Shown here: positions 33,201 through 42,573 of the stretch, one piece after another
How positions within the stretch are numbered: the first letter of the stretch is position 1
Layout of the letters: each line of letters starts with the position of its first letter
NCBI RefSeq assembly: GCF_014490485.1
Contig: NZ_JACTVA010000038.1
Coordinates: 1 to 56,211 of the forward strand
Length of the DNA stretch: 56,211 nucleotides
Reading direction: 5' to 3'
From: Teichococcus aerophilus
GTDB lineage: Bacteria; Pseudomonadota; Alphaproteobacteria; Acetobacterales; Acetobacteraceae
The notes under the pieces: generated by a model
What the model saw: the letters and a program-made list of their open reading frames with translations, nothing else
What the model was told of the DNA's origin: nothing
Database searches by the model: none
Program-made: the position numbers and the translations under genes

Positions 33201-35693
33201 TCAGATGGCGCGGAAGCCGAAATCCCCGATGGTCTTGAAGCCGATGCTGAACAGCAGCGTCTCGCCCGAGGGATAGTAGCTCTGGCTGGTCGTGTTCTCC
33301 GCCCAACTGCGGTTGTAGGAGGTGGAGAACACTAGGCACTCGTCCTCATAGACCAGATTGACGCCGGCGGAGACAGGCTTGCTGTTCTGCACGTCGTACC
33401 GGCCGGCGGCGCCGACGCGCCAGTACTGGCCGACGCGGGCGGAGACGCCGCCCGAGACCTCGCGGCGGGAGGCGTTGGGCGTGTTCACCAAAGCCGGGTT
33501 CGGCGTGGTGAACAGGTAGCCGGCGGAGAGGCTGACCGGGCCGAGGCCGAGGCGCGCCGACGTCTCCGTCATGCGGTTGGCCGCCGTCTCGCCATCAAAG
33601 CGGCCACGGGCGATCAGGTCGAGCCAGGAGACCGGGGAGACGCGGACGCGGCCGACATAGTCGGAGGCCTGATCCTCGAGGCCCGAGCCAGTGTAGAACA
33701 CGTTCTCCTCGCTGGCGCGGAAGGAGCGGCCGCCGAGGGCCTCCACCTGCCCGCCATTCGGGAACAGCCAGGCGCCGCGCAGCGCCGCATCCACGCGGGT
33801 GCCGCCTTCCTGGCGGTCCCGCCCGGTGAAGCGGTTCAGCGCGAACAGGTTGGCGTCGGTGAACTCGAAGTCGAGGCTGTCCTCGTTCGGGATGTTGTAC
33901 TGCCGCCCGGTGGAAGGGCCGGTGACGAACTGCACGCGCGGCTCGATGATCTGGCTGCCATACTCGCCGGCGCTGCGGGCGAAGGGCATGCGCCAGTCCA
34001 GCGCCACGCGGGCATTGACGTTGGCCTCGGTCAGGCTGCTATCGGTGGTCGAGTAGACAGGGCCGAGCTGCAGGTTGTCGGCCGAGCGGCCCACCAGGTC
34101 GGCCTGGCCGCGCACCGTCCAGATGCTGCCCATGCGGTCCTGCGTCGGCAGGTCGTAATGGATGCGGGAGGCGATGCGGCGGGTATCCGTGCCCTCGCTG
34201 CGCAACAGGACGTAGTTGCTGGTATCGACCGTCAGGTAGCCGCCCAGGGAATCGCGCGGGAAAGCGTAGTCGGCCTGGATGTTCGGCAGCACCAGCGGGA
34301 TGAGCGAGGTGTTGTCGGTCTCGTTCAGGCTCTGATAGATGCGGCCGTCGATGCGGGCATAGCCCTCCGCGCCCCAGAAGCCTTCCAGGTAGGCGTCGGA
34401 CGTCAGCTGACGCGGGGACGGGTAGCGGAAGGCGCGCAGATAGGTCTGGCTGGTGGCACGGTTGACGCTGAGGCCGGCGCGCCAGTTCTCGTCCAGCGAG
34501 AAGCGCGCGCTGCTGTAGATGTGGCCGCCCCAGCCGCGCTCATCCTGCGCGATGGTGCCGCCGCTCAGATTGCCGACCGAGCCGGTGAGGTTGATGCTGC
34601 CGGTGTTGAAGCGGCGGCGGTAGGCGATGCCTGCCGCCGGGTCCTGGTTGGCCGAGAAGGTCGGGCTGATCGTCAGGTCCTGCTGGCCGTCGATCGCCCA
34701 GTAATACGGCGTCGTGGCGAAGGGCCCGAGGAAGCGGGAGCTGCCGAAGACCGGCGTCAGGAAGCCCGAGGCGCGCGGGATCGACGGGTCGGGGTGCGAC
34801 AAATACGGCGTGTAGAGCACCGGCCAGCCGCCCATCTGCAGGGTGGCGTCGCGGTAGCGGATGCGCTGCTCGTTGCGGTCATGCGTCGCCAGGCGGGCGC
34901 GCAGCTGCCACAGCGGCGGTGCCTCCGGGTCATCGGCGCACAGGTCGCAGGAGGAATAGATGACGCGCGCCATGTCGGTGATGGTGCCGTCGGTGCGGCG
35001 GCCGCCGAAGGCGACCATGCGGCCGTTCTGGGCCAGCCGGGCCTTCATGCCCTCCACCACGCCGTTCCGCATGTCGCCGGTCAGCTCGGCCCGGTCGGCG
35101 TAGGTCACCTGCCCGTCCGGCTCCAGCAACTGCACGTTGCCTTCGGCGGTGGCGATGCCGGTCTCACGGTTATAGGTGAAGGTATCGGTGCGCAGGATGC
35201 GCTCGTTCTGCCAGGCCTCGACCGAGCCGCGGGCGATGACGAGGTTGCGCTCCTGGTCGAACTCCACCTCGTCCGCCGTGAAGGTCACGGGGGCGTCGCG
35301 GTTGGGCTGGCCACGCCGGGCAGCCGCCGGGGCGGTGGAGGCCGGGGCAACAGGATTCGGCCCCGAAGCCGTCGTCGCCGAGGACGTGGCCGACGCCGCA
35401 TCCGGGGCGGAGCTCATCGGGCCGCCGACATCGCCGCCAAGGCCGAGGCCGGAGCTCGGGCCGGCGGCGGTGGGGTCGGCGCCGCCGCCGAACAGCGACT
35501 GCGCCGAGCCGCCCATCGGCACCATGGCCATGGGCAACAGGGCGGCGCCGCCCAGCAGCAGCGCGCGCCAGGATGGCGGGCGCCCGAAGGCGGAAGCGCC
35601 ATGGGCATGGTGAGCAACCGGGCCATGGCGGGTCCGGCGCTGCGTGGTGGTCCCGGCCGGAGCATCCCCGGCGCCGTGCGTGGCTCGGTGCAT
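33201..35693 (-). CDS. lptD: LPS-assembly protein LptD
   Basis: 830 residues from ATG 35693; a further in-frame ATG at 35741 is possible. After a signal peptide (~GAALLPMAMVPMGGSAQ) and an Ala/Pro/Ser linker comes the OstA jellyroll (PVTFTADEVEFDQERNLVIA, then GNVQLLEPDGQVTYADRAEL), followed by the LptD barrel, including SCDLCADDPEAPPLWQLRA, a motif typical of alphaproteobacterial LptD. With LptE it inserts LPS in the outer leaflet. The C-terminus FKTIGDFGFRAI is barrel-like. Upstream lies an inserted two-component system rather than lptG. Confidence 0.95.
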   Translation of the reverse strand: MHRATHGAGDAPAGTTTQRRTRHGPVAHHAHGASAFGRPPSWRALLLGGAALLPMAMVPMGGSAQSLFGGGADPTAAGPSSGLGLGGDVGGPMSSAPDAASATSSATTASGPNPVAPASTAPAAARRGQPNRDAPVTFTADEVEFDQERNLVIARGSVEAWQNERILRTDTFTYNRETGIATAEGNVQLLEPDGQVTYADRAELTGDMRNGVVEGMKARLAQNGRMVAFGGRRTDGTITDMARVIYSSCDLCADDPEAPPLWQLRARLATHDRNEQRIRYRDATLQMGGWPVLYTPYLSHPDPSIPRASGFLTPVFGSSRFLGPFATTPYYWAIDGQQDLTISPTFSANQDPAAGIAYRRRFNTGSINLTGSVGNLSGGTIAQDERGWGGHIYSSARFSLDENWRAGLSVNRATSQTYLRAFRYPSPRQLTSDAYLEGFWGAEGYARIDGRIYQSLNETDNTSLIPLVLPNIQADYAFPRDSLGGYLTVDTSNYVLLRSEGTDTRRIASRIHYDLPTQDRMGSIWTVRGQADLVGRSADNLQLGPVYSTTDSSLTEANVNARVALDWRMPFARSAGEYGSQIIEPRVQFVTGPSTGRQYNIPNEDSLDFEFTDANLFALNRFTGRDRQEGGTRVDAALRGAWLFPNGGQVEALGGRSFRASEENVFYTGSGLEDQASDYVGRVRVSPVSWLDLIARGRFDGETAANRMTETSARLGLGPVSLSAGYLFTTPNPALVNTPNASRREVSGGVSARVGQYWRVGAAGRYDVQNSKPVSAGVNLVYEDECLVFSTSYNRSWAENTTSQSYYPSGETLLFSIGFKTIGDFGFRAI

Positions 35694-35752
35694 GGACCCT
35701 GCATAGCCTTTCCTGGCGACGGCGACGAGAGGGCGACGCATCCCCTTATGTT

Positions 35753-37141
35753 TCAGTCGCCAACCGTTGCATCGGTGCCCGGTGCCGCCGGCAAGCGCAG
35801 GCTGAACAATGCGCCACCCCCCGGCGCCTCCTCCACCGCCACGCTGCCGCCGTGGATAACGGCCGCGCGCTGCACGATGGCCAGGCCCAGGCCCACCCCC
35901 CGTCGGCGGCTGTCCTGCCGGCGCCTCGCGCGCCAGAAACGGCGGAAGATCAATTTCCGTTCATGCTCGGGAATGCCCGGCCCGGCATCGCTGACATCCA
36001 GCACGTGCAGCCCGGCGTCGGACCGCAGCGCCAGGGTCACGGCACTGCCTTCCGGCGCGTGGCCGATGGCGTTTTCCAGCAGGTTGGCGATGGCCTGGGC
36101 CAGCGCCTCCTCCTGCCCCGGCAGCGTCACCCTGGTGGCGGGCAGCCTGGTCTCGATGGTCACGTCGCGCGCCTCGGCCAACGGCCGCAGCAGGGCGGCG
36201 ACGTCGTGCGCCAGTTGCCGCAGATCCACCGGCCCGGCCGGGGCCAACGCCACGTCGTCCAGTTCCGCGATCGCCAGCAGCTGGCCGACCATGCGCTCCA
36301 GCACCCAGAGGTCCTGGCCCAGCGCCGCCGCGGCCTCCCGGTCCCGCAACAGGTCCATATGCGCCTGCAGCACGGCCAGCGGCGTCCGCAGCTCATGCGC
36401 CGCATCGGCGACGAAGCCGCGCTGCTCGGCCTGCGCCGCCTCCACCCGGTCCAGCAACCCGTTCAGGCGGCGGACCAGCGGCAGCAGCTCCACCGGCACG
36501 TCCTCTTCCGGCAGCCGTTCACCCGGACGGGCGGGTGAGAGGTTCTCGGCCCGCGCGGCCAGCATCCGCAGCGGCTTGCGCACCCGCCGCAACGCCAGCA
36601 TCAGGATGGCGGAGAGCGCCAGGAACACCGGTAACACCAGCCAGGCGATATCACGCGTCAGCCCGTCCGCCGCATCGTCCAGCAGCACGTCCGGGTGGCG
36701 CAGATCCTCCGCCACCTGGATGGAGAGCTGCTTACCGTCCACCGTCGCCGGCAGCGCCACACCCTGCAATTCCCGCCCGTTCCGCTCCAGCGTGAAGCCC
36801 TGCAGGGTGGGCGCGGGAATGGCCAGCGGCGCGGCGGCGCCGGCGCCCATCAGGAAATCGCCCTCCGCCGTGACGATGGCGTAGCTGGCGCGGCCATAGA
36901 CGATGGAGAAGGCGGCCGCGACTTCCTGCGGCAGCTCCAGCCGCCAGTTACCGCTCTCATCCTGCTGCAGATGTTGGGCGATCATCTCCGCCCGCGCGAC
37001 CAGGGACCGCGTCTCCAGCCGCTGGATGACGGCGTTGTTGCGCATCGGCAGCAGCGCCAGCAGCAGCGCCGCCGCCACGGCCAGCGAGGCCAGGAAGGCC
37101 AGCGTGGCGCCGGCGGTGATGGAGACCGGGCGGCGGGTCAC
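35753..37141 (-). CDS. Membrane sensor histidine kinase (two-component system)
   Basis: 462 residues; GTG start overlapping the response-regulator stop as GTGA. Two membrane helices (~10-32, ~166-186) enclose a ~130-residue periplasmic sensor, then HAMP, His249 in AAHELRTPLAVLQAH, the N box NLLENAIGHAP and G boxes DAGPGIP and GVGLGLAI. QseC/PhoQ-like layout. It ends 60 bp before the lptD start and is probably transcribed with it. Signal unknown; an envelope signal would suit the location. Confidence 0.93.
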   Translation of the reverse strand: MTRRPVSITAGATLAFLASLAVAAALLLALLPMRNNAVIQRLETRSLVARAEMIAQHLQQDESGNWRLELPQEVAAAFSIVYGRASYAIVTAEGDFLMGAGAAAPLAIPAPTLQGFTLERNGRELQGVALPATVDGKQLSIQVAEDLRHPDVLLDDAADGLTRDIAWLVLPVFLALSAILMLALRRVRKPLRMLAARAENLSPARPGERLPEEDVPVELLPLVRRLNGLLDRVEAAQAEQRGFVADAAHELRTPLAVLQAHMDLLRDREAAAALGQDLWVLERMVGQLLAIAELDDVALAPAGPVDLRQLAHDVAALLRPLAEARDVTIETRLPATRVTLPGQEEALAQAIANLLENAIGHAPEGSAVTLALRSDAGLHVLDVSDAGPGIPEHERKLIFRRFWRARRRQDSRRRGVGLGLAIVQRAAVIHGGSVAVEEAPGGGALFSLRLPAAPGTDATVGD

Positions 37142-37812
37142 GCGGCCTCTTCCTCCACCAGGCGGTAGCCGAGGCCGCGCTCGGTGCGGATGGCGGTGCC
37201 GCTGCCCGCCAGCCGGCGCCGCAGGCGGGAGACATAGACCTCCACCACGTTGCGGCCGACCTCGTTGTCGAAGCTGCCCAGCGCCTCTTCCAGCGCATCC
37301 TTGGCGACGAAGCGGTGGCGGGCGCGCAGCAGCATCTCCAACACCATCATCTCCCGCCGCGGCAGTGGCTGCACCGCCCCGGCCACCGAGAAGGTGCGGG
37401 CCGCCGGCTCCAGCTCCACCTGCCCGTGCCGCAGCGTTGCCAGCGCCGGGGCGCCGGAGCGGCGGAGCGCGGCGGCCAGCCGGGCCACCAGTTCCTCCAT
37501 CGCGAAGGGCTTGATCAGGTAATCGTCGGCGCCGGTGTTCAGCCCGCGCACACGGTCCGACAGGCGGCCGCGCGCCGTCAGGATCAGCACCGGCAGGAAC
37601 GGGTCGGTCTGGCGCAGCTGTTGCAGCACCTCCATCCCGTCGCCATCCGGCAGGCCGAGATCGAGCACCAGGGCCTGGTACTGCACGGCATGCAGGGCGG
37701 CCAGCGCGTCCTCCACCCCCTCCACCACATCGACCGCCCAGCCGGCGCGGGTCAGGCCCTGGGCCAGCAGGGTGGCGAGGCGCGGGTCATCCTCGGTCAG
37801 CAGCAGCCGCAT
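37138..37812 (-). CDS. OmpR family response regulator
   Basis: 224 residues from ATG 37812, which lacks a clear ribosome site. Receiver domain 1-115 with acidic pair Glu7-Asp8/Asp9, phosphoacceptor Asp51 (LVLDLGLPDGDG) and the KPF lysine. C-terminal winged helix (~125-220): REMMVLEMLLRARHRFVAKD, then VEVYVSRLRRRLAGSGTAIR and GLGYRLVEE. Partner of the kinase it overlaps. It diverges from the porin gene 570 bp away, making that porin its most obvious candidate target (inference). Confidence 0.93.
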   Translation of the reverse strand: MRLLLTEDDPRLATLLAQGLTRAGWAVDVVEGVEDALAALHAVQYQALVLDLGLPDGDGMEVLQQLRQTDPFLPVLILTARGRLSDRVRGLNTGADDYLIKPFAMEELVARLAAALRRSGAPALATLRHGQVELEPAARTFSVAGAVQPLPRREMMVLEMLLRARHRFVAKDALEEALGSFDNEVGRNVVEVYVSRLRRRLAGSGTAIRTERGLGYRLVEEEAA

Positions 37813-38132
37813 CAGTCGCAGCCGCCGGCAGATGAATCGGCATGAACCGACAGCTTGACGAAAGGTTCCGCCGCGAAGCTCCGGCCTCGAACACGACCCC
37901 GTGTTCCGATCTCGCCAGAGAGGACCAGTCCGGTGCGCGACCTCGCTTCGCATCCCGCAAGCCGGATTGCCCGGCCTGCACCGCCCCCCGGATCGCAGGC
38001 CATGCCTCAGTCCCCTCTGTCGCCGGTCGTCGGCCAGTCCTGCCGCGTCACCCGCTCAGTCGGGGGACGGCCTCTTGAACCCCATCCCCCGGCCCCGCGC
38101 CAGGGGTGGATGGCGCGGCAGCCTGACCGTTC

Positions 38133-38370
38133 CGCGGGCGAATCCGCCCGCAGCCTGCGCGGGCATTCGCCCGGACCCACCGCGCGCATCTGCCCGGACC
38201 TTCCGCCGGCAGGTGCCGAAGCCATCCGCGGGCACCTGCCCGTGCCCTTCCGCGGGCATCCGCCCGTGCCTTTCCGCGGGCATCCGCCCGTGCCTTTCCG
38301 CGGGCATCCGCCCGTGCCTTTCCGCGGGCATCCGCCCGACACCGACCGCGGGCACCCGCCCGACCGACTG
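38133..38370 (+). repeat. Array of ten ~24-bp hairpin repeats in the porin leader
   Basis: Units begin with CGCGGG (or a variant) at 38133, 38158, 38181, 38204, 38227, 38251, 38275, 38299, 38323 and 38347. The last six are spaced exactly 24 bp; the earlier ones are diverged and spaced 23-25 bp. Units at 38251-38322 are identical. Most contain CGGGC-N4-GCCCG, a 5-bp stem whose loop varies (ATCC, ACCT, ATTC, ACCC) while the stem is kept; unit 38204 has the shorter matched stem CGGC/GCCG. The array ends at the ribosome site of the porin. The rest of 37813-38132 shows nothing I can name. Confidence 0.9.
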
Positions 38371-38381
38371 GAGACAGCCTC

Positions 38382-39833
38382 TTGATCAACTCCCTTCCCT
38401 TCCGGCGCGGCGCCCTGATGTGCGGGACGGCCCTGGCCGGTGCCCTGGCCCTGGCCCTGGCCGTGCCGATGGCACCCGCCCAGGCCCAGAGCACCCAGAC
38501 CCTGCGGCTGGAGATCAACAACCTGCAGCAGCGCCTGCAGACGCTGGAAGCCCAGCAGGCCGAGACCCAGCGGGCGCAGCAGGCCGCCACCGTCCAGGCC
38601 GCGGACGCGCAGCGCACCGCCCAGGCCGCCGATTTGAAGGGCAGCTTCCCCGGCTCCATCCGCATCCCGGGCACCAACACCTCGGTCCGCCTCTACGGCT
38701 TCGTGCGACTGACCGGCACCTATGATTTCGAGGGTCGCAACCGCGCGCCCTTCCAGAACTCCAACGCCGTGCCGCTGACGCGCGGCCCCGCCGCCCGCCA
38801 GGGCGGCGACTTCGCCCTCTCCGCCCGCTATTCCCGCCTTGGCTTCGAAACGCGGACGGACAGCGCCTGGGGTCCGGTCCGCTCCGTCGTCGAGATGGAT
38901 TTCGGCGGCGCGCAGAGCACCGCCAGCACCACCAGCCAGAACAGCTGGATCCCCCGCCTGCGCCACGCCTATGTCGAGGCCGGTGGCTTCCTGGCCGGCC
39001 AGACCACCACGCTGTTCGGCGACACCCTCGCCCTCGACATGATCGATTTCGGCACCTTCGTCGGCCTCGGCGGGCCGCGCCAGGCGCAGGTGCGCTACAC
39101 CGCCCCGCTGGGCGACGACGTAACCTGGGCCTTCTCGCTGGAGAACCCGTACAGCGACTACACCTATAATGGCGGCGGCGTGCTGCCGGATTCCGAGACG
39201 ACGCCCGCCGTGGCCGTCAACCGCTTCCCCGACCTGGTGACCAGCTTCCGCGTGCCGGGCAGCTGGGGCAACGTCGCCGTGCAGGGCGTGCTGCGCCGCA
39301 TCGACTTCAACAATGAAGCCCCCGCCGTCGCCTCCCAGCGCTTCAGCGACGAGACGTGGGGCTACGGCCTGGCGCTGAACGGCGTGCTGAACACCTTCGG
39401 GAAGGACCGCCTGCTGGCCCGCGTGGCCTATGGCGAGGGCGTCGGCCGCTACATCGACAACATGGGCACCGGTGCCGCCAGCAATGTCGGCCTGGCCGGC
39501 GTGACCGACCCGTCGCTGGAGACCAACAAGGTCACCACCGCCATGATCGGCTACCAGCACTTCTGGGCGGATAACCTGCGCAGCACGGTGGCGGGCGGCT
39601 TCGCACGCATCACCTACCCCAGCTTCGCCCGGCAGTTCGCCGCCGGCACCCAGAACAACCAGAACCGGGACATGACCCAGGGCATCGCCAACATCATCTG
39701 GACGCCGTTCCAGAACCTGGACCTGGGCCTGGAATACAATGTCGGCACCCGCCAACTGCTCGAGCCCTCCACCGAAGGCGCGACCCGCGGCTTCGGCCAG
39801 CGCGTGACCGCCCTGGTGAAGTACAACTTCTAA
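38382..39833 (+). CDS. Outer-membrane porin, DcaP-like trimeric family
   Basis: 483 residues; TTG start with GGAGA 7 nt upstream (an ATG at 38418 has none). Signal peptide to AQA (~35), then a coiled coil at ~38-85 (LRLEINNLQQRLQTLEAQQA) and a beta-barrel beginning SVRLYGFVRLTGTYDF and ending in VKYNF with terminal Phe. The coiled coil plus barrel is the DcaP architecture, a trimeric channel for negatively charged organic compounds. Stands alone on the plus strand between lptG and the two-component system. Expression may depend on the hairpin array before it. Confidence 0.9.
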   Translation: MINSLPFRRGALMCGTALAGALALALAVPMAPAQAQSTQTLRLEINNLQQRLQTLEAQQAETQRAQQAATVQAADAQRTAQAADLKGSFPGSIRIPGTNTSVRLYGFVRLTGTYDFEGRNRAPFQNSNAVPLTRGPAARQGGDFALSARYSRLGFETRTDSAWGPVRSVVEMDFGGAQSTASTTSQNSWIPRLRHAYVEAGGFLAGQTTTLFGDTLALDMIDFGTFVGLGGPRQAQVRYTAPLGDDVTWAFSLENPYSDYTYNGGGVLPDSETTPAVAVNRFPDLVTSFRVPGSWGNVAVQGVLRRIDFNNEAPAVASQRFSDETWGYGLALNGVLNTFGKDRLLARVAYGEGVGRYIDNMGTGAASNVGLAGVTDPSLETNKVTTAMIGYQHFWADNLRSTVAGGFARITYPSFARQFAAGTQNNQNRDMTQGIANIIWTPFQNLDLGLEYNVGTRQLLEPSTEGATRGFGQRVTALVKYNF

Positions 39834-39916
39834 ACACTGGGACGAGGGGGACGGCGGTTTTCCGCTCCCCCCGTTTTCCGCCAAAGCATCTGATTTTTTT
39901 ATGCCGGAGGCAGAAA

Positions 39917-40155
39917 GGCCGGGGGAAGGAATTCCCCGGGGCCCTTCTTTTTTCTGCGAGTTTGGCGGAGCGCTGCAGGACTAAGAGCGGACGCTTTTGA
40001 TGATATTTAAAATGGGCCGCGCGGGCTGAACCCTCAGTCGCCGGAGGTCTAGGACCTCCGGCGCGCACAGCCGTCGCTCAAGCGCACTGCTTCAGCAGTC
40101 CCGACCGAAAAACTTGAAAAAGGAAGAAGGGGTCCGGGGAATTCTTTCCCCGGCC
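39917..40155. repeat. Paired-hairpin 3'-end element, copy J (239 bp)
   Basis: Between the convergent porin and lptG genes. Left hairpin begins at 39919 with one extra G in the stem (CCGGGGGAA); right hairpin is ~40134-40153. Central palindrome 40039-40063, spacer TAG. The interior closely matches copy A (GGACGCTT..TTGATGAT..GGGCCGCGCGGGCTGAACC), same + orientation. Nothing else in the 344-bp gap apart from about 80 bp between the porin stop and the element. Confidence 0.9.
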
Positions 40156-40177
40156 TTCCCTCCCCGCCCCACCCCGG

Positions 40178-41287
40178 TCAGCCGTCTTCCAGATGCAGCA
40201 GCAATGCCAGCGCCAGCATCAGCCCCGCCAGGGAGGGGGCCCAGGCGGCCAGTTCCACCGGCAGGGTGCCGGCCTGGCCGAATTCCTCGGCCACCTTGTC
40301 CAGCAGGAACAACGCGAAGCCGGCGGCGACGCCGAGGCCGAGGGTACGGGCCACGCCGCCGCGCCGCGGCTGCCCCATGGAGAAGCCGGCCGCCAGCAGC
40401 GCCATAGCCACGCAGAGCAAAGGCAGGGAGAGCAGGGAATGCAGGTGCAGGCGGTGCTTCATGGCCGAGAAGCCGGAGGATTCCAGCACCTGAATGAATT
40501 CCGGCAGCGACCAGAAGGAGAGCGTGTCCGGGCTGGCGAAGCTGTCCTCGATATTGTCCGGGGTCAGCTGGGTCGGCAGCGTCATCGCGCGCGGCAGTTG
40601 CGGCTGGCGGTTGGTGCCGAACACCACGGCGCTCTCCAGCCGCCACTCGCCGGCGACCAGGCGGGCCTGCGGCGATTCCACCCGCTCCAGTGGCCGGTCG
40701 GTGGGCGAGAGGCGCCAGAGCGAGACGTCCTTCAGCCCAAAGCCGCCCTGCCCCACTTCCGGCCGGCCGGCCAGGATGATGACGCCGCCGGGTTCCAGCG
40801 CATTGTCCGCCTGCCGCAGCCACAGCCGCCCGCCGGCCAGGGTGGCGGGGCCGGCGGCGTTGCGCAGGTAGGTGGCGTCCAGCCGCTCGGCGCGGGAGAG
40901 CATGCCGGCGGAGAGCGGGGAGAGCACGGTGACGCCCAGCGCCCCCAGGCACACCGCCACCAGCATCGGCCCGGCCAGGAAGCCCCAGGCGGAGACACCG
41001 GCAGCCCGCGCCACCACCAGTTCGGAGGCGCGGGAGAGACGCCAGAAGGCGATGATACCGCCCAGCAACACGGCGAAGGGCAGGATCTGCAGCGCTACAT
41101 AGGGCAGCCGCAGCGCCGCGATCTGCAACACCAGGGCGAAGCCGGCATCGGCGCGGGTGGCGGCGCGGCGCAGCAGCTCGATGAAGTCGAACAGTGCCAC
41201 CAGCAGCGTCAGCGCCAGCAGCATAATGAGGACCATGGCCGCGAAGCGCCGCGCCACATAGGCCGAGAGGGTCAGGGCTAGGGGCAT
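40178..41287 (-). CDS. lptG: LPS export ABC transporter permease LptG
   Basis: 369 residues. Membrane helices cluster at both ends (first three within ~12-115, last three within ~285-360) and enclose a periplasmic beta-jellyroll, the YjgP/YjgQ fold. LSAYVARRFAAMVLIMLLAL is the N-terminal signature, and FGTNRQPQLPRAMTLPTQLT is in the jellyroll. With LptF and the LptB ATPase it extracts LPS from the inner membrane. It begins 7 bp after lptF ends. Confidence 0.93.
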   Translation of the reverse strand: MPLALTLSAYVARRFAAMVLIMLLALTLLVALFDFIELLRRAATRADAGFALVLQIAALRLPYVALQILPFAVLLGGIIAFWRLSRASELVVARAAGVSAWGFLAGPMLVAVCLGALGVTVLSPLSAGMLSRAERLDATYLRNAAGPATLAGGRLWLRQADNALEPGGVIILAGRPEVGQGGFGLKDVSLWRLSPTDRPLERVESPQARLVAGEWRLESAVVFGTNRQPQLPRAMTLPTQLTPDNIEDSFASPDTLSFWSLPEFIQVLESSGFSAMKHRLHLHSLLSLPLLCVAMALLAAGFSMGQPRRGGVARTLGLGVAAGFALFLLDKVAEEFGQAGTLPVELAAWAPSLAGLMLALALLLHLEDG

Positions 41288-41294
41288 GCGGTGC

Positions 41295-42461
41295 TCAGGC
41301 CTCGGGCGCGGCGGTCAGGTCGGATGGCAGGCGCGGCTTGCGCTTCGGCGCCCCCGGCATGCCCATCAGCACCCAGAGCGAGAGGATGGACGGCACCACC
41401 ACCTGGGCCCAGATCAGCGGGATATAGGCATTGTTGCGCGCCGCCGCGTTGCCGGCGGCCAGCCCCACCGCCAGCAGGCCGACCACCAGCACGACGCCGA
41501 TGATCGCCGGACGGGAATCGCCATGACGGCGGAAGCCGCTGCTCAACGCGGTGGCCAGCGCGACCAGCGCGAAGGCCAGGGTGGTCAGCGGCGAGGCCAG
41601 ACGCTGGTGCGCCTCCGCCCGGAACTTGCGGATGTCACGCTCCGGCAGGTTCTCCGCCGGGTCGGGGTTCAGCAGCTCGCCGATGAAGCGCTCCCGCGAA
41701 TCGCGGTTGCGGGCATTCTCCTGCTGGCTGCGGGAGGAGGTGGCGAGGTCCAGGCTGTTCTCGGCGAAGCTCAGCACCGACAGGCGCGGGCCGGGATTGG
41801 GGGAGCCCGGCGGCGCCTGCTCCATGGTCTGGCGGACGCCGTTCAGCAGCGTCACACGCGGGCCGCGCGGCGTGCTGACCAGCCGGCCACGCTCCGCCAG
41901 GATGGTGACGGGGATCTTCGGGTCCCGCGAATCGTGCACCATGATGCCGTAGAGGTCGCCATTGGCATCGCGCCGGCGGGCATAGACCGTCATGTCCTCC
42001 CCCAGCGCGCTGAAGACGCCTTCCTGCAGCAGGATGGCCGCCATCTCGTTACGGATCTCGAACTGCCACTCGCGGAAGGCGGCGTGGCTGACGGGCACCA
42101 GCCAGGTCTGCAGGAACAGGCAGATGCCGGTGGCCAGGGTGGCCAGCAGCAGCGGGGCGCGGGACAGGCGCCAGTCGGACAGGCCGGTGGAGCGCATCAC
42201 CACCAGCTCCCGGTCCGAAGCCAGGCGGACATAGGTGAACAGCAGCACCACGAAGGTGGTGATGGGCAGGATGACGGCCAGGAAGCTGGGCAGCAGCAAC
42301 CCTGTCAGCTCGACGAACACCGCCGGGGAAAGGCCGCGGTCCAGCACCAGCTCGATAAAGCGCAGGCTCTGCGTCAGCCAGACCAGCGCGGCCAGGCCCA
42401 GCGTCACAGCCACCAGCGTCACCGCCAGCTGGCGGAACAGATAACGGTCGAGGCGTTTCAT
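41295..42461 (-). CDS. lptF: LPS export ABC transporter permease LptF
   Basis: 388 residues from ATG 42461. Same fold as LptG: MKRLDRYLFRQLAVTLVAVT opens the first helix, RLASDRELVVMRSTGLS is the conserved coupling-helix region, followed by a periplasmic jellyroll and three C-terminal helices. First gene of the lptFG pair. Upstream is the second-type hairpin element, which would close the preceding ABC-importer operon. No clear ribosome site. Confidence 0.93.
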   Translation of the reverse strand: MKRLDRYLFRQLAVTLVAVTLGLAALVWLTQSLRFIELVLDRGLSPAVFVELTGLLLPSFLAVILPITTFVVLLFTYVRLASDRELVVMRSTGLSDWRLSRAPLLLATLATGICLFLQTWLVPVSHAAFREWQFEIRNEMAAILLQEGVFSALGEDMTVYARRRDANGDLYGIMVHDSRDPKIPVTILAERGRLVSTPRGPRVTLLNGVRQTMEQAPPGSPNPGPRLSVLSFAENSLDLATSSRSQQENARNRDSRERFIGELLNPDPAENLPERDIRKFRAEAHQRLASPLTTLAFALVALATALSSGFRRHGDSRPAIIGVVLVVGLLAVGLAAGNAAARNNAYIPLIWAQVVVPSILSLWVLMGMPGAPKRKPRLPSDLTAAPEA

Positions 42462-42573
42462 ACGGCGGGAGATTACCTTCCGGGGGGCGGCAAGGGAAAT
42501 GGCTGGCCTGACGCCGTCTGTGAAGGGCCATGGCGTGTTTCTGATGGCAATGGGGCGATCGGGCCGGGGCCAA

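Noticed and set aside
34158-36884. 908-residue open frame antisense to lptD and the sensor kinase
   Set aside because: It spans two well-supported genes and the gap between them; low-complexity Gly/Ala/Arg text with no domain.
38133-38370. CRISPR-like array
   Set aside because: There are no unique spacers; the 24-bp units are contiguous and no cas gene is present.
38007-39884. Antisense frame across the hairpin array and porin, with repeated GGCPRKGT peptides
   Set aside because: Because 24 is divisible by 3, the repeat is open in several frames; the peptide repeat follows from the DNA repeat. The porin frame is the real gene.
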